64,000 nt of DNA from an uncultured Pelagibacteraceae bacterium (GTDB lineage: Bacteria; Pseudomonadota; Alphaproteobacteria; Pelagibacterales; Pelagibacteraceae): contig CACGJX010000002.1 in assembly GCA_902573465.1 (NCBI GenBank), forward strand, positions 1 to 64,000. Direction: 5' to 3'. The position numbers and the translations under genes are program-made. The notes beneath the pieces are model-generated. The model did no database searches. It was given only the letters and a program-made list of their open reading frames with translations, and was not told the DNA's origin. This document shows positions 48,509 to 56,992 of this stretch, piece after piece; the stretch's first letter is position 1, and every line of letters begins with the position of its first letter.

Positions 48509-49117
48509 TTAATCGCTTTTTTTATTTTCTTTTCTTTTGCCGCCATGTTCCATGTCACCCACTATGTAAGGATTTTCTTTTCTTCGTCTTTCAAGTAATT
48601 TCTTTTCATATCTTGCAGCTTTTTTGAGTATACTTAGATTGAGATCGGCAACTAAATCATTATTGTTTTTACTAATTGAACAATTGCTTAAATTCTGTGA
48701 ACATTTTTTTATATAAACATTTATATCTAATGCATCAGATCTAATTTCATTTGATAGAAATCTTACGGAAATTTTTACAGACTCATTTGGTGAATTATTT
48801 TCACTATACCAATCTGTAATTACAATACCTCCGCTGTAGTTTGCAGAAGCTAATGGCATAAAGTCTAAAGTTTCAAGTGTTGCTTGCCAAAGGGGATTAG
48901 AACTAGCAAATTCATAAGTTGTTCCCTTCTTACCACCACCTAAAATTCTAAATCCTTTTCCTTCTTCCATATTTTTTTGTATCCTTTCTCTTGGATCAGG
49001 TGGAAAGTCTTTAGCACTTACTTTTTTAGGTTTGAGAGCATTACACGCAGTTTGTGTTAAAAGGATAATTATTGATAAAAAAGTTAAGATGTAGCGTGAA
49101 GAAATCATATCAAACAA
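48509..49117 (-). CDS. DUF3576-domain envelope protein
   Basis: 202 residues. N-terminal signal sequence ending LLTQTAC-NAL (a weak lipobox), then GGGKKGTTYEFASSNPLWQATLETLDFMPL, SANYSGGIVITDWY and SVRFLSNEIRSDAL, matching DUF3576. Function unknown; conserved next to leuS in alphaproteobacteria. The C-terminus is highly charged. An internal ATG at 49108 is an alternative start. Confidence 0.85.
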   Translation of the reverse strand: MFDMISSRYILTFLSIIILLTQTACNALKPKKVSAKDFPPDPRERIQKNMEEGKGFRILGGGKKGTTYEFASSNPLWQATLETLDFMPLASANYSGGIVITDWYSENNSPNESVKISVRFLSNEIRSDALDINVYIKKCSQNLSNCSISKNNNDLVADLNLSILKKAARYEKKLLERRRKENPYIVGDMEHGGKRKENKKSD

Positions 49118-49293
49118 TTATTGTTTAGTTATTAGCATAAAAATTAGTGTTTAAAATTAGAATAAATTTCACTTAAAAAATAGCCTATTTTGCTTACAAA
49201 AAGTGATGTAAAAATACAACACAAACACAAATTTTTCACTTTTATTGTAATATTCGCTAAGAAATAAGAGTTTTTTTGGGTAAAACCACACTG

Positions 49294-49311
49294 TTTATAA
49301 TTAATTATAAA
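49294..49311. promoter_or_regulatory. 18-bp perfect palindrome before the porin RBS
   Basis: TTTATAATTAATTATAAA reads the same on both strands and ends at the first base of the ribosome binding site AAAGGAG (49311-49317), which lies 7 bases before the porin ATG. It could be an operator or a weak RNA hairpin near the RBS. In sequence this AT-rich it could also be chance. Confidence 0.35.
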
Positions 49312-49324
49312 AAGGAGTAAATTT

Positions 49325-50260
49325 ATGAACAATCTAAAAAAAGTAGGATTGACTGCATTAGCTACTACTTTAGTTACATCAGCATCAGTTGCTGGTGAGC
49401 TAAGTGTATCTGGTAGTGCATCATTATCTTACACAGGTCTTAACACTAGATCAGATGTTAATCCATGGGCAATGGGTGACAGTGTTAAATTCAATGGTGG
49501 TGGAGACCTAGATAATGGTATGACTGTATCAGTTTACTATGAATTAGATGGTGGTACTTATGATGACTACAATCTAAAACTTGGTATGGGTGATATGGGA
49601 ACATTATCATTTTCAGGTGCATCAAGTTCAGGAAGTGGTGTTGATAAATTAAAAGACATCGTTCCTAATGCTTATACACCAGTATATGAAGTAACAGATG
49701 CTACAGACAGTGGTTTGATTGATTCTTCTGGAAACAACCAAACTGGTCAGTGGGGATACGACATAACAGTTGGTGATCTAGCATTATCAGCATCTTACAA
49801 CCCAAGAGGAACTGCTGCGGGTGTTAAAGGTGGATCTGAACAAGGTTACGCTGTTGTTTACAGTGGCTTAATGGATGGTTTAGAATTAAGTGCTGCTATG
49901 TTTGACGATGGTGATGAGGCAGAAAACGACACTATTGGTGTTAAATACACTATGGGTTCAATAACTGCTGCTTACCAAATTACTAACGTAGATTACGAAG
50001 CACAAGGTTCAACAGACCAAGAAGCTGCGCATTACGGTGTATCGATCGCAATTAACGAAGATTTATCAGTATCAGCTGGTAGACAAGAAGTTGAGTTCGA
50101 TGGTGCTGCTGATGATGAAGTAAACTCTGGTTTTATGGCATCATACACTATGGGATCTATCTCAATAGGTGGTGGTTTCAACAAACTTGAGTCAGCGAAT
50201 GGTTCAGCGACTGCTAAAGACGTTGATGCATCGATTTTAAATATCGCATTCTCATTCTAA
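49325..50260 (+). CDS. Outer-membrane porin
   Basis: 311 residues. Signal peptide (MNNLKKVGLTALATTLVTSASVA) is followed by alternating beta strands rich in Gly, Ser, Asp and Tyr and a C-terminal Phe (NIAFSF), the BAM recognition end. This fits a 16-strand-type Gram-negative porin. The best ribosome binding site of the window (AAAGGAG, spacing 7), a long 207-base leader region, GC-richer codons by eye and a strong terminator all point to very high expression. A single-gene transcript. Confidence 0.9.
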   Translation: MNNLKKVGLTALATTLVTSASVAGELSVSGSASLSYTGLNTRSDVNPWAMGDSVKFNGGGDLDNGMTVSVYYELDGGTYDDYNLKLGMGDMGTLSFSGASSSGSGVDKLKDIVPNAYTPVYEVTDATDSGLIDSSGNNQTGQWGYDITVGDLALSASYNPRGTAAGVKGGSEQGYAVVYSGLMDGLELSAAMFDDGDEAENDTIGVKYTMGSITAAYQITNVDYEAQGSTDQEAAHYGVSIAINEDLSVSAGRQEVEFDGAADDEVNSGFMASYTMGSISIGGGFNKLESANGSATAKDVDASILNIAFSF

Positions 50261-50280
50261 TCATCTGATTGAATGAATTT

Positions 50281-50312
50281 AAAAAGGCCCCTAATTTAGG
50301 GGCCTTTTTTTT
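50281..50312. terminator. Bidirectional intrinsic terminator (porin / thiE-like)
   Basis: AAAAAGGCCCC (50281-50291) pairs with GGGGCCTTTTT (from 50299) across a short TAATTTA centre. There are A-tracts on the left and T-tracts on the right, so it works as a terminator on both strands. It lies 20 bases after the porin stop and touches the stop of the minus-strand thiE-like gene. Confidence 0.92.
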
Positions 50313-50845
50313 TACTCAAAATATCTAATACCAGCAAAACCAAAAGGTTTGATCATATTAAGTTTTTTTAAATTTTTATTATTAATGCCACCCAATGAAA
50401 TATCTTTCATTTTTGTTAATCCTCTAAGTTTTAAATATCTATAAATATTTAACGGTTTATTAGTTTTTTCTTTAAATAAAGGGGATATAAAAACTTCATC
50501 AATATTTTGTAGTTCTTTTATTTTTATTTCTTTAAGATTATGTGCCGATCCTAGAATCCTAAATCTTTTTTTTAAATTGGTAGTTTTTAGGTTTAAATTT
50601 TTGTTAGAAGACGAGATATAAACTCCATCTGCATTCAATTTTCTAGCTAATTTGATATCATTACTGATATAAAAACATCTTTGATTTTTTTTACAGAAAT
50701 CACGTAATTCAGTTAAAGTCTTTATTGACGTTTCTTTATCTTTATTTCTCCATATAAAAGATATATTTTTGTTTAAATTTATTAAGTGAGTGTAATTAAA
50801 CTCATTTATAAAGTAGTATTTTTTTAAGTTATTTATATGCATCAT
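50312..50845 (-). CDS. Thiamine-phosphate synthase-like protein (ThiE/TenI family)
   Basis: 177 residues, shorter than typical ThiE (about 210). Barrel elements are recognisable: FIWRNKDKETS (the R-x-K-D of ThiE), ISNDIKLARKLNADGVYIS, GSAHNLKE, VFISPLFKEKTNKPLN and SLGGINNKNL. The first strand is abbreviated and the C-terminal helix is short. ThiE couples HMP-PP and thiazole-P; the reduced form may have altered activity. Its start is head-to-head with yggS, the two ORFs overlapping by 9 bases. Confidence 0.78.
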   Translation of the reverse strand: MMHINNLKKYYFINEFNYTHLINLNKNISFIWRNKDKETSIKTLTELRDFCKKNQRCFYISNDIKLARKLNADGVYISSSNKNLNLKTTNLKKRFRILGSAHNLKEIKIKELQNIDEVFISPLFKEKTNKPLNIYRYLKLRGLTKMKDISLGGINNKNLKKLNMIKPFGFAGIRYFE

Positions 50846-51502
50846 ACTGAAAACAATTTAATTGAAATAAATAATAAAATTAAGAGTAAAATTAATTCAT
50901 TATCCTTAGATCAATATAATCCAAAAGTAATTGCTGTATCAAAAACTTTCAAAGAGCAAGATATTTTGCCTTTATTGGATTATGGCCATCTTGACTTTGG
51001 TGAAAATAAGGTACAAGAGGCTTCATTAAAGTGGCCCAAACTTAAAGAAAAATATAAAAACGTAAAATTACATATGTTGGGAAAACTACAAACAAACAAA
51101 GTTAAGTTTGCAGTTGATATCTTCGATTTCATTCATTCTTTGGACAATCTCAAGCTTGCTAATAAATTAGCGAGTGAAATTCAAAAAAAAAATAAAAAAG
51201 TTAAGATGTTTATTCAGATTAATTTAGGCGGTGAAAAACAAAAATCTGGAATAGAGCCTAATGATCTAGAAGTGTTTTATAAAAATTGTTTATCATTGAA
51301 ATTAGATATTGTAGGAACCATGTGTATTCCACCAGACGAACAAGACCCAAAGTTATTCTTTAAAGAGTTACTTAATTTAAACAAGAAAATTAAACTCCCT
51401 GAAATTAGTATGGGTATGACCAATGATTATTTGGATGCTTTAGAATATAAGTCAACATATTTAAGAATCGGTTCAGGTATATTTGGAAAAAGAACTAATT
51501 AA
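50837..51502 (+). CDS. YggS/PROSC-family PLP-binding protein
   Basis: 221 residues. PLP-binding Lys in VIAVSKTFKEQDILPLL, followed by DFGENKVQEASLKWP, LHMLGKLQTNKVK, GTMCIPP and MGMTNDYLDALEY with RIGSGIFG at the end. Controls pyridoxal-phosphate homeostasis. Overlaps the starts of the divergent thiE-like gene and, at its 3' end, the L,D-transpeptidase gene by 8 bases. Confidence 0.93.
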   Translation: MHHTENNLIEINNKIKSKINSLSLDQYNPKVIAVSKTFKEQDILPLLDYGHLDFGENKVQEASLKWPKLKEKYKNVKLHMLGKLQTNKVKFAVDIFDFIHSLDNLKLANKLASEIQKKNKKVKMFIQINLGGEKQKSGIEPNDLEVFYKNCLSLKLDIVGTMCIPPDEQDPKLFFKELLNLNKKIKLPEISMGMTNDYLDALEYKSTYLRIGSGIFGKRTN

Positions 51503-51992
51503 TTTTAATTTTTGTTTTTTTGTTGATTAATTTAATTAAGATTAAAAAATCTTTTTTATTAATTGCGATACACCCTTTTGTTGGTAGATAATTTTTTGTC
51601 AAATGCAAAAAAATAGCACTCCCTTTAAACTTTACTGGTTTTTTATAATTATATTTTATTAAAATAAAAAAATCATATTTATTGTCTTTACGGTATAATT
51701 TTTCGTATTTTATCTTGTGTCTCTTTTTTATTTTTATTAATTTATTGTAGAATTTGCTGCTTGAGTCATCGCACCATCCCATATTTTTTTTAATAGGTAT
51801 TGATTTTAGTTTTGAAAGTGGTTTTTGAACCCTATCTGGTCTATAATATATATTACCTAAATTGTACTTGCCCTTTGGTGTTGAGAGATCACCTTCAATC
51901 TTTTTTTTAGAAAACCCCTTTTTTCCAACAGAACACTTAAATTTAAAATCATCGACTAAAAGTGTATCTTTATTTTTGATAATAATTATCAT
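51495..51992 (-). CDS. L,D-transpeptidase (YkuD) catalytic-domain protein
   Basis: 165 residues. The catalytic motif is FLHLTKNYLPTKGCIAINKKD: His, then TKGC with the nucleophilic Cys and the following Asn. DLSTPKGKYNLG is the upstream conserved segment. There is no clear signal peptide; the N-terminus MIIIIKNKDTLLV is the first strand. Family enzymes cross-link peptidoglycan or attach lipoproteins. A short catalytic-only form of this kind is seen in alphaproteobacteria beside yggS. Confidence 0.85.
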   Translation of the reverse strand: MIIIIKNKDTLLVDDFKFKCSVGKKGFSKKKIEGDLSTPKGKYNLGNIYYRPDRVQKPLSKLKSIPIKKNMGWCDDSSSKFYNKLIKIKKRHKIKYEKLYRKDNKYDFFILIKYNYKKPVKFKGSAIFLHLTKNYLPTKGCIAINKKDFLILIKLINKKTKIKIN

Positions 51993-52003
51993 ATTTTAAA
52001 AAA

Positions 52004-52564
52004 ATGAACTCTAGAACATTAATAATATACGAATATCAAATTTTATACCAAGTATTAAATGAAGTAAGTGAAAATTTAAATTTTGAGATTATTCAATCTA
52101 ATAACAAGGATTTAAAAGAATTAAAGCATGATCTAAAAAGTAATCATTTAATTATTTCAAAAAAGGAAATTAAAGGAATAAAGAATAATTTAATCATCGA
52201 TAATATACCTATTAAATTTGAAAAGCTGATTGAAATGATCAATATAAAATTTTTAAAAAATAAATTCACAGATCAATCGCATATAACAGTAGGTGAGTAT
52301 AATTTAGATTTAAATTCTAGGAAAATTTCATTTGGAGATAAAAGATTAGATTTAACAGAAAGAGAAACAAATTTAATAATCTTTATAAAAGATAAAAAAA
52401 ATGTGACGATTAAAGAATTGCAAAAAAAGGTCTGGGATTATTCATCTGATTTAGACACTCATACTGTTGAAACACATATTTATAGATTAAGAAAAAAAAT
52501 GAAAGAAACTTTTGGAGATAAAAATTTTATTTTAAATACCAGTAGTGGTTATTCGATAGATTAG
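52004..52564 (+). CDS. OmpR/PhoB-type winged-helix regulator with degenerate receiver
   Basis: 186 residues. The C-terminal half (about 95-186) is a clear OmpR-type winged helix: LDLTERETNLIIF, TIKELQKKVWDYSSDLDTHTVETHIYRLRKKM and FILNTSSGYSID. The N-terminal half resembles a receiver in size and strand pattern, but the acidic pair is YEY (residues 9-11) and the phospho-acceptor strand reads LIISKKE with no Asp. Phosphorylation control is unlikely. Target genes unknown; neighbours are cell-wall and nucleoside genes. Confidence 0.85.
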   Translation: MNSRTLIIYEYQILYQVLNEVSENLNFEIIQSNNKDLKELKHDLKSNHLIISKKEIKGIKNNLIIDNIPIKFEKLIEMINIKFLKNKFTDQSHITVGEYNLDLNSRKISFGDKRLDLTERETNLIIFIKDKKNVTIKELQKKVWDYSSDLDTHTVETHIYRLRKKMKETFGDKNFILNTSSGYSID

Positions 52565-52567
52565 TAA

Positions 52568-53494
52568 TTAAATCCTCGCACCTATTTTTTGTATAATTTT
52601 TGAGGATAATTCTGTTCCTTTAATTAAACATTCTTTAACATTTAATTGGTTAATAACACCATGGAGATATCCTGCAGCAAATAAATCTCCAGCTCCAGTT
52701 AAATCTTTTATTTTTAAATTAGATTGTGCATTGACCTCAAAAATTTGGTCTTTGTTTATTGAAATTGCACCTTTTTGACCCCTAGTAATTATCACATTTT
52801 TTTTGATTTCTTTTGAGAATGAGACTACTTCTTCAAATGTTTTTGCGTCAATTAAGGATAATATTTCTTGTTCATTTGCAAAAATAATATCTAATTTATT
52901 CTTAACTAATTCCATAAAATGTCTTTTATGTCTTTCTACACAAAAAAGATCCGATAGTGACATAGCAACTTTTTTTGAGTGAGTAATAGCTTTATCAAAA
53001 GCTTTCTTTGGACCACCTTCATCCCACAAATAACCTTCTAAAAAAACCATCTCAGCATTTTTTATATCTTTTTCTTTAATATCATTATCATTAATCTTTC
53101 CAGCAGTGCCAAGAAATGTACACATTGTTCTCTCAGAGTCGGGTGTAATTAGAATTAAACAAGATCCAGTGGGTATCTCTTCTTGTTTTTTTTTATAAAA
53201 GTATTCTACTTTTTCTTTTTTAAGGCCATCCTCATATTTTTGACCAAGTTCGTCATCGCTAATTTTTCCAATGAATCCCACTTGGTTTCCTAATTGAGAT
53301 AAGCCAACTATTGAATTAGCAACAGATCCACCCGAAATAGTTTCCTCTATTTTTAGCGATGTAAGTATTTTTTTAAAATCTACTTCATCTATTAACTTCA
53401 TAGTACTTTTTGTTAATGAATGTTTTATTAAAAATTCATCTGTTACTTTACAGAGCACATCAACGATTGCGTTTCCAATGCCTAATATTTTCAT
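52568..53494 (-). CDS. PfkB-family kinase, adenosine kinase-like
   Basis: 308 residues. Ribokinase fold: GIGNAIVDVLCKV at the start, GGSVANSIVGLSQLG, and the anion-hole/base motif DLTGAGDLFAAGYLHG with the catalytic Asp near residue 260. Sequence style is that of the alphaproteobacterial adenosine kinase-like proteins next to response-regulator genes; the sugar/nucleoside substrate is inferred. Directly follows nth on the minus strand (1-base overlap). Confidence 0.88.
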   Translation of the reverse strand: MKILGIGNAIVDVLCKVTDEFLIKHSLTKSTMKLIDEVDFKKILTSLKIEETISGGSVANSIVGLSQLGNQVGFIGKISDDELGQKYEDGLKKEKVEYFYKKKQEEIPTGSCLILITPDSERTMCTFLGTAGKINDNDIKEKDIKNAEMVFLEGYLWDEGGPKKAFDKAITHSKKVAMSLSDLFCVERHKRHFMELVKNKLDIIFANEQEILSLIDAKTFEEVVSFSKEIKKNVIITRGQKGAISINKDQIFEVNAQSNLKIKDLTGAGDLFAAGYLHGVINQLNVKECLIKGTELSSKIIQKIGARI

Positions 53495-54147
53495 TAAGGT
53501 TTTTTTGCAATAAATGGTTTTTTTCGATTAGGATAGCAAGATGTGCAAATTTTACAACTCAATCCGTAACAATCCCTTGCTTTACAATATTCTCTACCAT
53601 AATAAATTATTTGTAAATGTAATTTGTTCCAATATTTCTTAGGAAATAATCTTTTTAAATCATTTTCTGTTTGAACAACATTTTTTCCACTTGTTAACCC
53701 CCACCTCTGAGCCAATCTGTGAATGTGAGTATCAATAGGAAAAGCAGGATGACCAAAACCTTGAGACATAACTACGCTAGCTGTTTTATGTCCTACGCCT
53801 GGTAATTTTTCAAGTTCCTCAAAAGTTTTGGGCACTTTACCATTGTAGTCTTTGACCAGTATTCTTGACAAATTATATATACTCTTAGCTTTAATTCTGA
53901 AAATGCCAATTTTTTTAATTAAAGTTTCTATTTTTTTTCTTCCTAATTTAACAAAGTGTTCTGGTTTATGATATTTGGGATAAATATTTTTAGTCACATT
54001 ATTTACATTTACATCTGTACATTGAGCAGAAAGAAGGACAGATATTAAAAGAGTAAATACATTTCGACTTTTGAGTGGAACTTTAATACTTGGATAAGTT
54101 TTATTTAGTATCTTAAGTATTATTTTTGCTCTTTGAATTTCATTCAT
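53494..54147 (-). CDS. nth: Endonuclease III
   Basis: 217 residues from MNEIQRAKIILKIL at 54147, whose ATG overlaps the dapB stop by one base; a longer frame to 54207 is rejected. HhH-GPD glycosylase/lyase: LLSAQCTDVNVN, the helix-hairpin-helix LEKLPGVGHKTASVV with the catalytic Lys, and FPIDTHIHRLAQR with the Asp. C-terminal Cys cluster (CKARDCYGLSCKICTSC) for the 4Fe-4S centre. Removes oxidised pyrimidines. Confidence 0.95.
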   Translation of the reverse strand: MNEIQRAKIILKILNKTYPSIKVPLKSRNVFTLLISVLLSAQCTDVNVNNVTKNIYPKYHKPEHFVKLGRKKIETLIKKIGIFRIKAKSIYNLSRILVKDYNGKVPKTFEELEKLPGVGHKTASVVMSQGFGHPAFPIDTHIHRLAQRWGLTSGKNVVQTENDLKRLFPKKYWNKLHLQIIYYGREYCKARDCYGLSCKICTSCYPNRKKPFIAKKP

Positions 54148-54929
54148 TATTTGAAATTCATTAAGTCTCTCATTGAATATAAACCAGGTTTTTTCTTTAT
54201 TAACCAACTAGCAGCTGTAAGTGCACCCTCAGAGTAAAGTGCTCTATCAAATGCTTCATGATTAAGTCTTATTATCTCTTTACCACTGGAAAATAAAACT
54301 TCATGTTCACCAATAATTTTACCTTTTCTAACTGAATTGAAATTTATTCTTTTTCCATAAGGAAATTTTTTTTTATTAAGATATTTTTTACCTATAATTC
54401 TATATAAATTTTTGTTTTTCCCTATTGCAATACCCTGACCTAACATTAATGCTGTACCAGATGGATGATCTTTTTTAAATTTATGATGAGCTTCAAAAAC
54501 TTTACTTAGAAAAGTATTACCCAAAGATTTTGATGCAATCTCAGTTAAATACATCAAAAGATTAATTCCAAGACTCATGTTTCCAGCTTTGAGAATTGGA
54601 ATTTTTTTTGAAATTTTTTTTATTATATTTTCCTCTTTTAAACTAAAACCTGTAGTCCCAATTATCACTCTTTTTTTTTGTTTAGCAGCAATATTTAGAA
54701 CTTGAAGTGTACATTTTGGAATTGTGAAATCTATTATAACATCACTTCTCTTAAAGGCTTCAGAACTATTTAGTTTTGGTAAAATACCGAGGATTTTTTT
54801 TCTTTGTAACTTATTTTCCGTGAGGCTGTTAATTTTAAATCTTTTATCTTTGTTTGCAGATTTGATTAATTGTTGCCCCATTCTACCCAGACATCCTGTA
54901 ATTGTTAAATTTATTTTTTTAGTTTTCAT
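54147..54929 (-). CDS. dapB: 4-hydroxy-tetrahydrodipicolinate reductase
   Basis: 260 residues. NAD(P) loop TITGCLGRMGQQLI, DFTIPKCTLQVL, IGTTGFS, and the catalytic HHKFKKDHPSGTALMLG. Lysine/meso-diaminopimelate pathway. Preceded by the second sulfotransferase with an 11-base overlap and followed by nth with a 1-base overlap. Confidence 0.95.
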   Translation of the reverse strand: MKTKKINLTITGCLGRMGQQLIKSANKDKRFKINSLTENKLQRKKILGILPKLNSSEAFKRSDVIIDFTIPKCTLQVLNIAAKQKKRVIIGTTGFSLKEENIIKKISKKIPILKAGNMSLGINLLMYLTEIASKSLGNTFLSKVFEAHHKFKKDHPSGTALMLGQGIAIGKNKNLYRIIGKKYLNKKKFPYGKRINFNSVRKGKIIGEHEVLFSSGKEIIRLNHEAFDRALYSEGALTAASWLIKKKPGLYSMRDLMNFK

Positions 54930-55761
54930 ATTGAAAGAATTTTAAATCATTTTGGTAATATTCGTTCATTTTTTTAATCATGTTCTCATCAAGATTTTTT
55001 TTCCAGTCATTTTCTGGTCCTTGATAAAAAAATTTAATTTTTCTATTGTCTTTCAAAGAATATACGTTTTCACCAAACTTACCCGCATTTTCTATGTTTT
55101 GTAGACTTTTAAAGTTAGTAGTATCAATTGCATTATTAAGCTTTTTTTGATCAATTTTATTATCAAATCTCATTAAAGCATTAACAAAAACTACCAGCTT
55201 TTCGAAAGTTTGCGTTGGATTTTTAACCATATCCTCGTATCTAATTGTAACTCTTCTAAAAGACTTATTACTCAACCAAGATCGGTAATTAATTCTCCAA
55301 GAGTTGACAATATTTGTTTTTGCATAGTTTTTCAGATGCGGATAGTCTTCTAATACTTTATTTTCATCTTGCATAAATTTTAATGCTTGATCATATGAGT
55401 CTAGATCATTATGATTTTTAACTGAAGTGATTACATTTCGAGGATCTCTGATTACATAAATAACTCCCAGGGAATATTCAGGTTTTGTAAAGTCTTTTCC
55501 AAATGCAGTTATTAAAGAATTGTGAGTCTTTAAAAATTTCACTTTTTTTTGTTCAAGAATTTTTTTTTGTGAAGTTTCCCAATGTTTATGTATTTCACCT
55601 TTTTTTACTTTTTCCTTAAAAAATTGTTTATTTGGATAATCTTCTATTAGGCTTAACTTGTTAATGTCAAATATTCCATTTTCACAAAAATAGTAAGCAG
55701 TGAGAAAAGATCTAACCCAAGTATTCCCACTTTTTGGATATGATGCAATCCAGATAATCAT
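54919..55761 (-). CDS. Sulfotransferase-domain protein (copy 2)
   Basis: 280 residues, paralogue of the protein at 18391-19239. Shares the PAPS loop IASYPKSGNTWVRS, the 3'-phosphate segment VIRDPRNVITSVKNH, VTIRYEDMVKNP and the C-terminal GPENDWKKNL. Acceptor unknown; no signal peptide. Its 3' end overlaps dapB by 11 bases, so it appears to lead a sulfotransferase-dapB-nth-kinase transcript. Confidence 0.88.
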   Translation of the reverse strand: MIIWIASYPKSGNTWVRSFLTAYYFCENGIFDINKLSLIEDYPNKQFFKEKVKKGEIHKHWETSQKKILEQKKVKFLKTHNSLITAFGKDFTKPEYSLGVIYVIRDPRNVITSVKNHNDLDSYDQALKFMQDENKVLEDYPHLKNYAKTNIVNSWRINYRSWLSNKSFRRVTIRYEDMVKNPTQTFEKLVVFVNALMRFDNKIDQKKLNNAIDTTNFKSLQNIENAGKFGENVYSLKDNRKIKFFYQGPENDWKKNLDENMIKKMNEYYQNDLKFFQYEN

Positions 55762-55831
55762 ATTTATTTATTAAACTAGGTATTAATTATTTCAACTTAA
55801 ATATTTTTTTAATGAACTGCAGTTGAATATC

Positions 55832-56965
55832 TTAACTTTTCCAAAAATCTTTTGCTTTTTGAAAAAATTTTTTAATACTTGGATTAGATTTATCGTTTTC
55901 TATTTCCCTAAATTTTTCTAAAAGGCTTCTTTGTTCTTTATTTAAATACACTGGGACTTCAGTTTTGATTTGCACATACAAATCTCCAAAATCTCCTCTA
56001 CGCATAAAAGGCATGCCTTTGCCTTTCAGCCTAAATTGTTTACCATCTTGAGTTCCATCAGGTATTTTTATTTTTGCTTTTTTACCATCTATTGTTGGTA
56101 TTTCTATCGTAGTGCCAAGCGCTGCATCAGCTATGGAAATTGGGAACTCAAAAAATAAGTTTACATCAGATCTTTTAAATAATTCATGAGATTTTACATT
56201 TATAAATAAATATAAATCACCACTGGCACCACCTCTTGTCCCCGCTTCACCTTTGCCAGCAAGTCTAATTCTTGTACCATCATCAACCCCTTTTGGGATT
56301 GTAACTGATACTTTCTTAGAGGTTTGGGTGTTTCCTTGTCCATTACAGTCTGAGCAAGGATTGGTTATTTCTTCCCCACTTCCGGCACATTGAGGACACG
56401 TTTGTTGGACAGTAAAAAAACCCTGATTAGATCTTACTCTACCATTTCCTCCACAGTAAGTACATCTATCAGGACTAGACCCAGGTTTAGATCCATTTCC
56501 CTTACATGTGTTACATTTTTCGGATGTCGAAAATTGTATATTTTGCTTCTTTCCCGCGTAAGCTTCTTCTAATGTAATCGATAAATCATATCTTAGATCT
56601 GAGCCTCTATTATTTGAGCTTCTCCCTCTAGAACTTCTTCCACCTCCGAAGTCTCCGAAAAAATCTTCAAATATGTCCGAAAAATCCGCACCACTGAAAC
56701 CTCCAAAACCTCCAAATCCACCTTGTCCACCACCACCATTTTCAAAGGCAGCATGACCAAAATTATCGTAATTTTCTTTTTTAGATTTATCAGAGAGAAT
56801 GCCGTAAGCTTCACTTGCTTCTTTAAACTTTTCTTCAGCTCCCTTATCACCTGGATTTTTATCTGGATGATATTTTACAGCTAACTTTCTATATGCAGAT
56901 TTTAATTCTTCAGGGGATGCGCTTTTATTTACGCCGAGGACGTCATAATAATCTCTTTTTGCCAT
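55832..56965 (-). CDS. dnaJ: Co-chaperone DnaJ
   Basis: 377 residues. J domain with HPD ([12 protein letters not shown]), a Gly/Phe-rich linker (about 75-115), four CxxCxGxG zinc motifs ([32 protein letters not shown]) and the substrate-binding C-domain. Stimulates DnaK ATPase. 27 bases downstream of dnaK. Confidence 0.97.
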   Translation of the reverse strand: MAKRDYYDVLGVNKSASPEELKSAYRKLAVKYHPDKNPGDKGAEEKFKEASEAYGILSDKSKKENYDNFGHAAFENGGGGQGGFGGFGGFSGADFSDIFEDFFGDFGGGRSSRGRSSNNRGSDLRYDLSITLEEAYAGKKQNIQFSTSEKCNTCKGNGSKPGSSPDRCTYCGGNGRVRSNQGFFTVQQTCPQCAGSGEEITNPCSDCNGQGNTQTSKKVSVTIPKGVDDGTRIRLAGKGEAGTRGGASGDLYLFINVKSHELFKRSDVNLFFEFPISIADAALGTTIEIPTIDGKKAKIKIPDGTQDGKQFRLKGKGMPFMRRGDFGDLYVQIKTEVPVYLNKEQRSLLEKFREIENDKSNPSIKKFFQKAKDFWKS

Positions 56966-56992
56966 TTAATACCCCGGACAGATAAATGTATG

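Noticed and set aside
49144-49332. 62-codon minus-strand frame in the porin leader
   Set aside because: Cys/Phe-rich, with its start inside the porin ATG region and no ribosome binding site; likely chance in a leader region.
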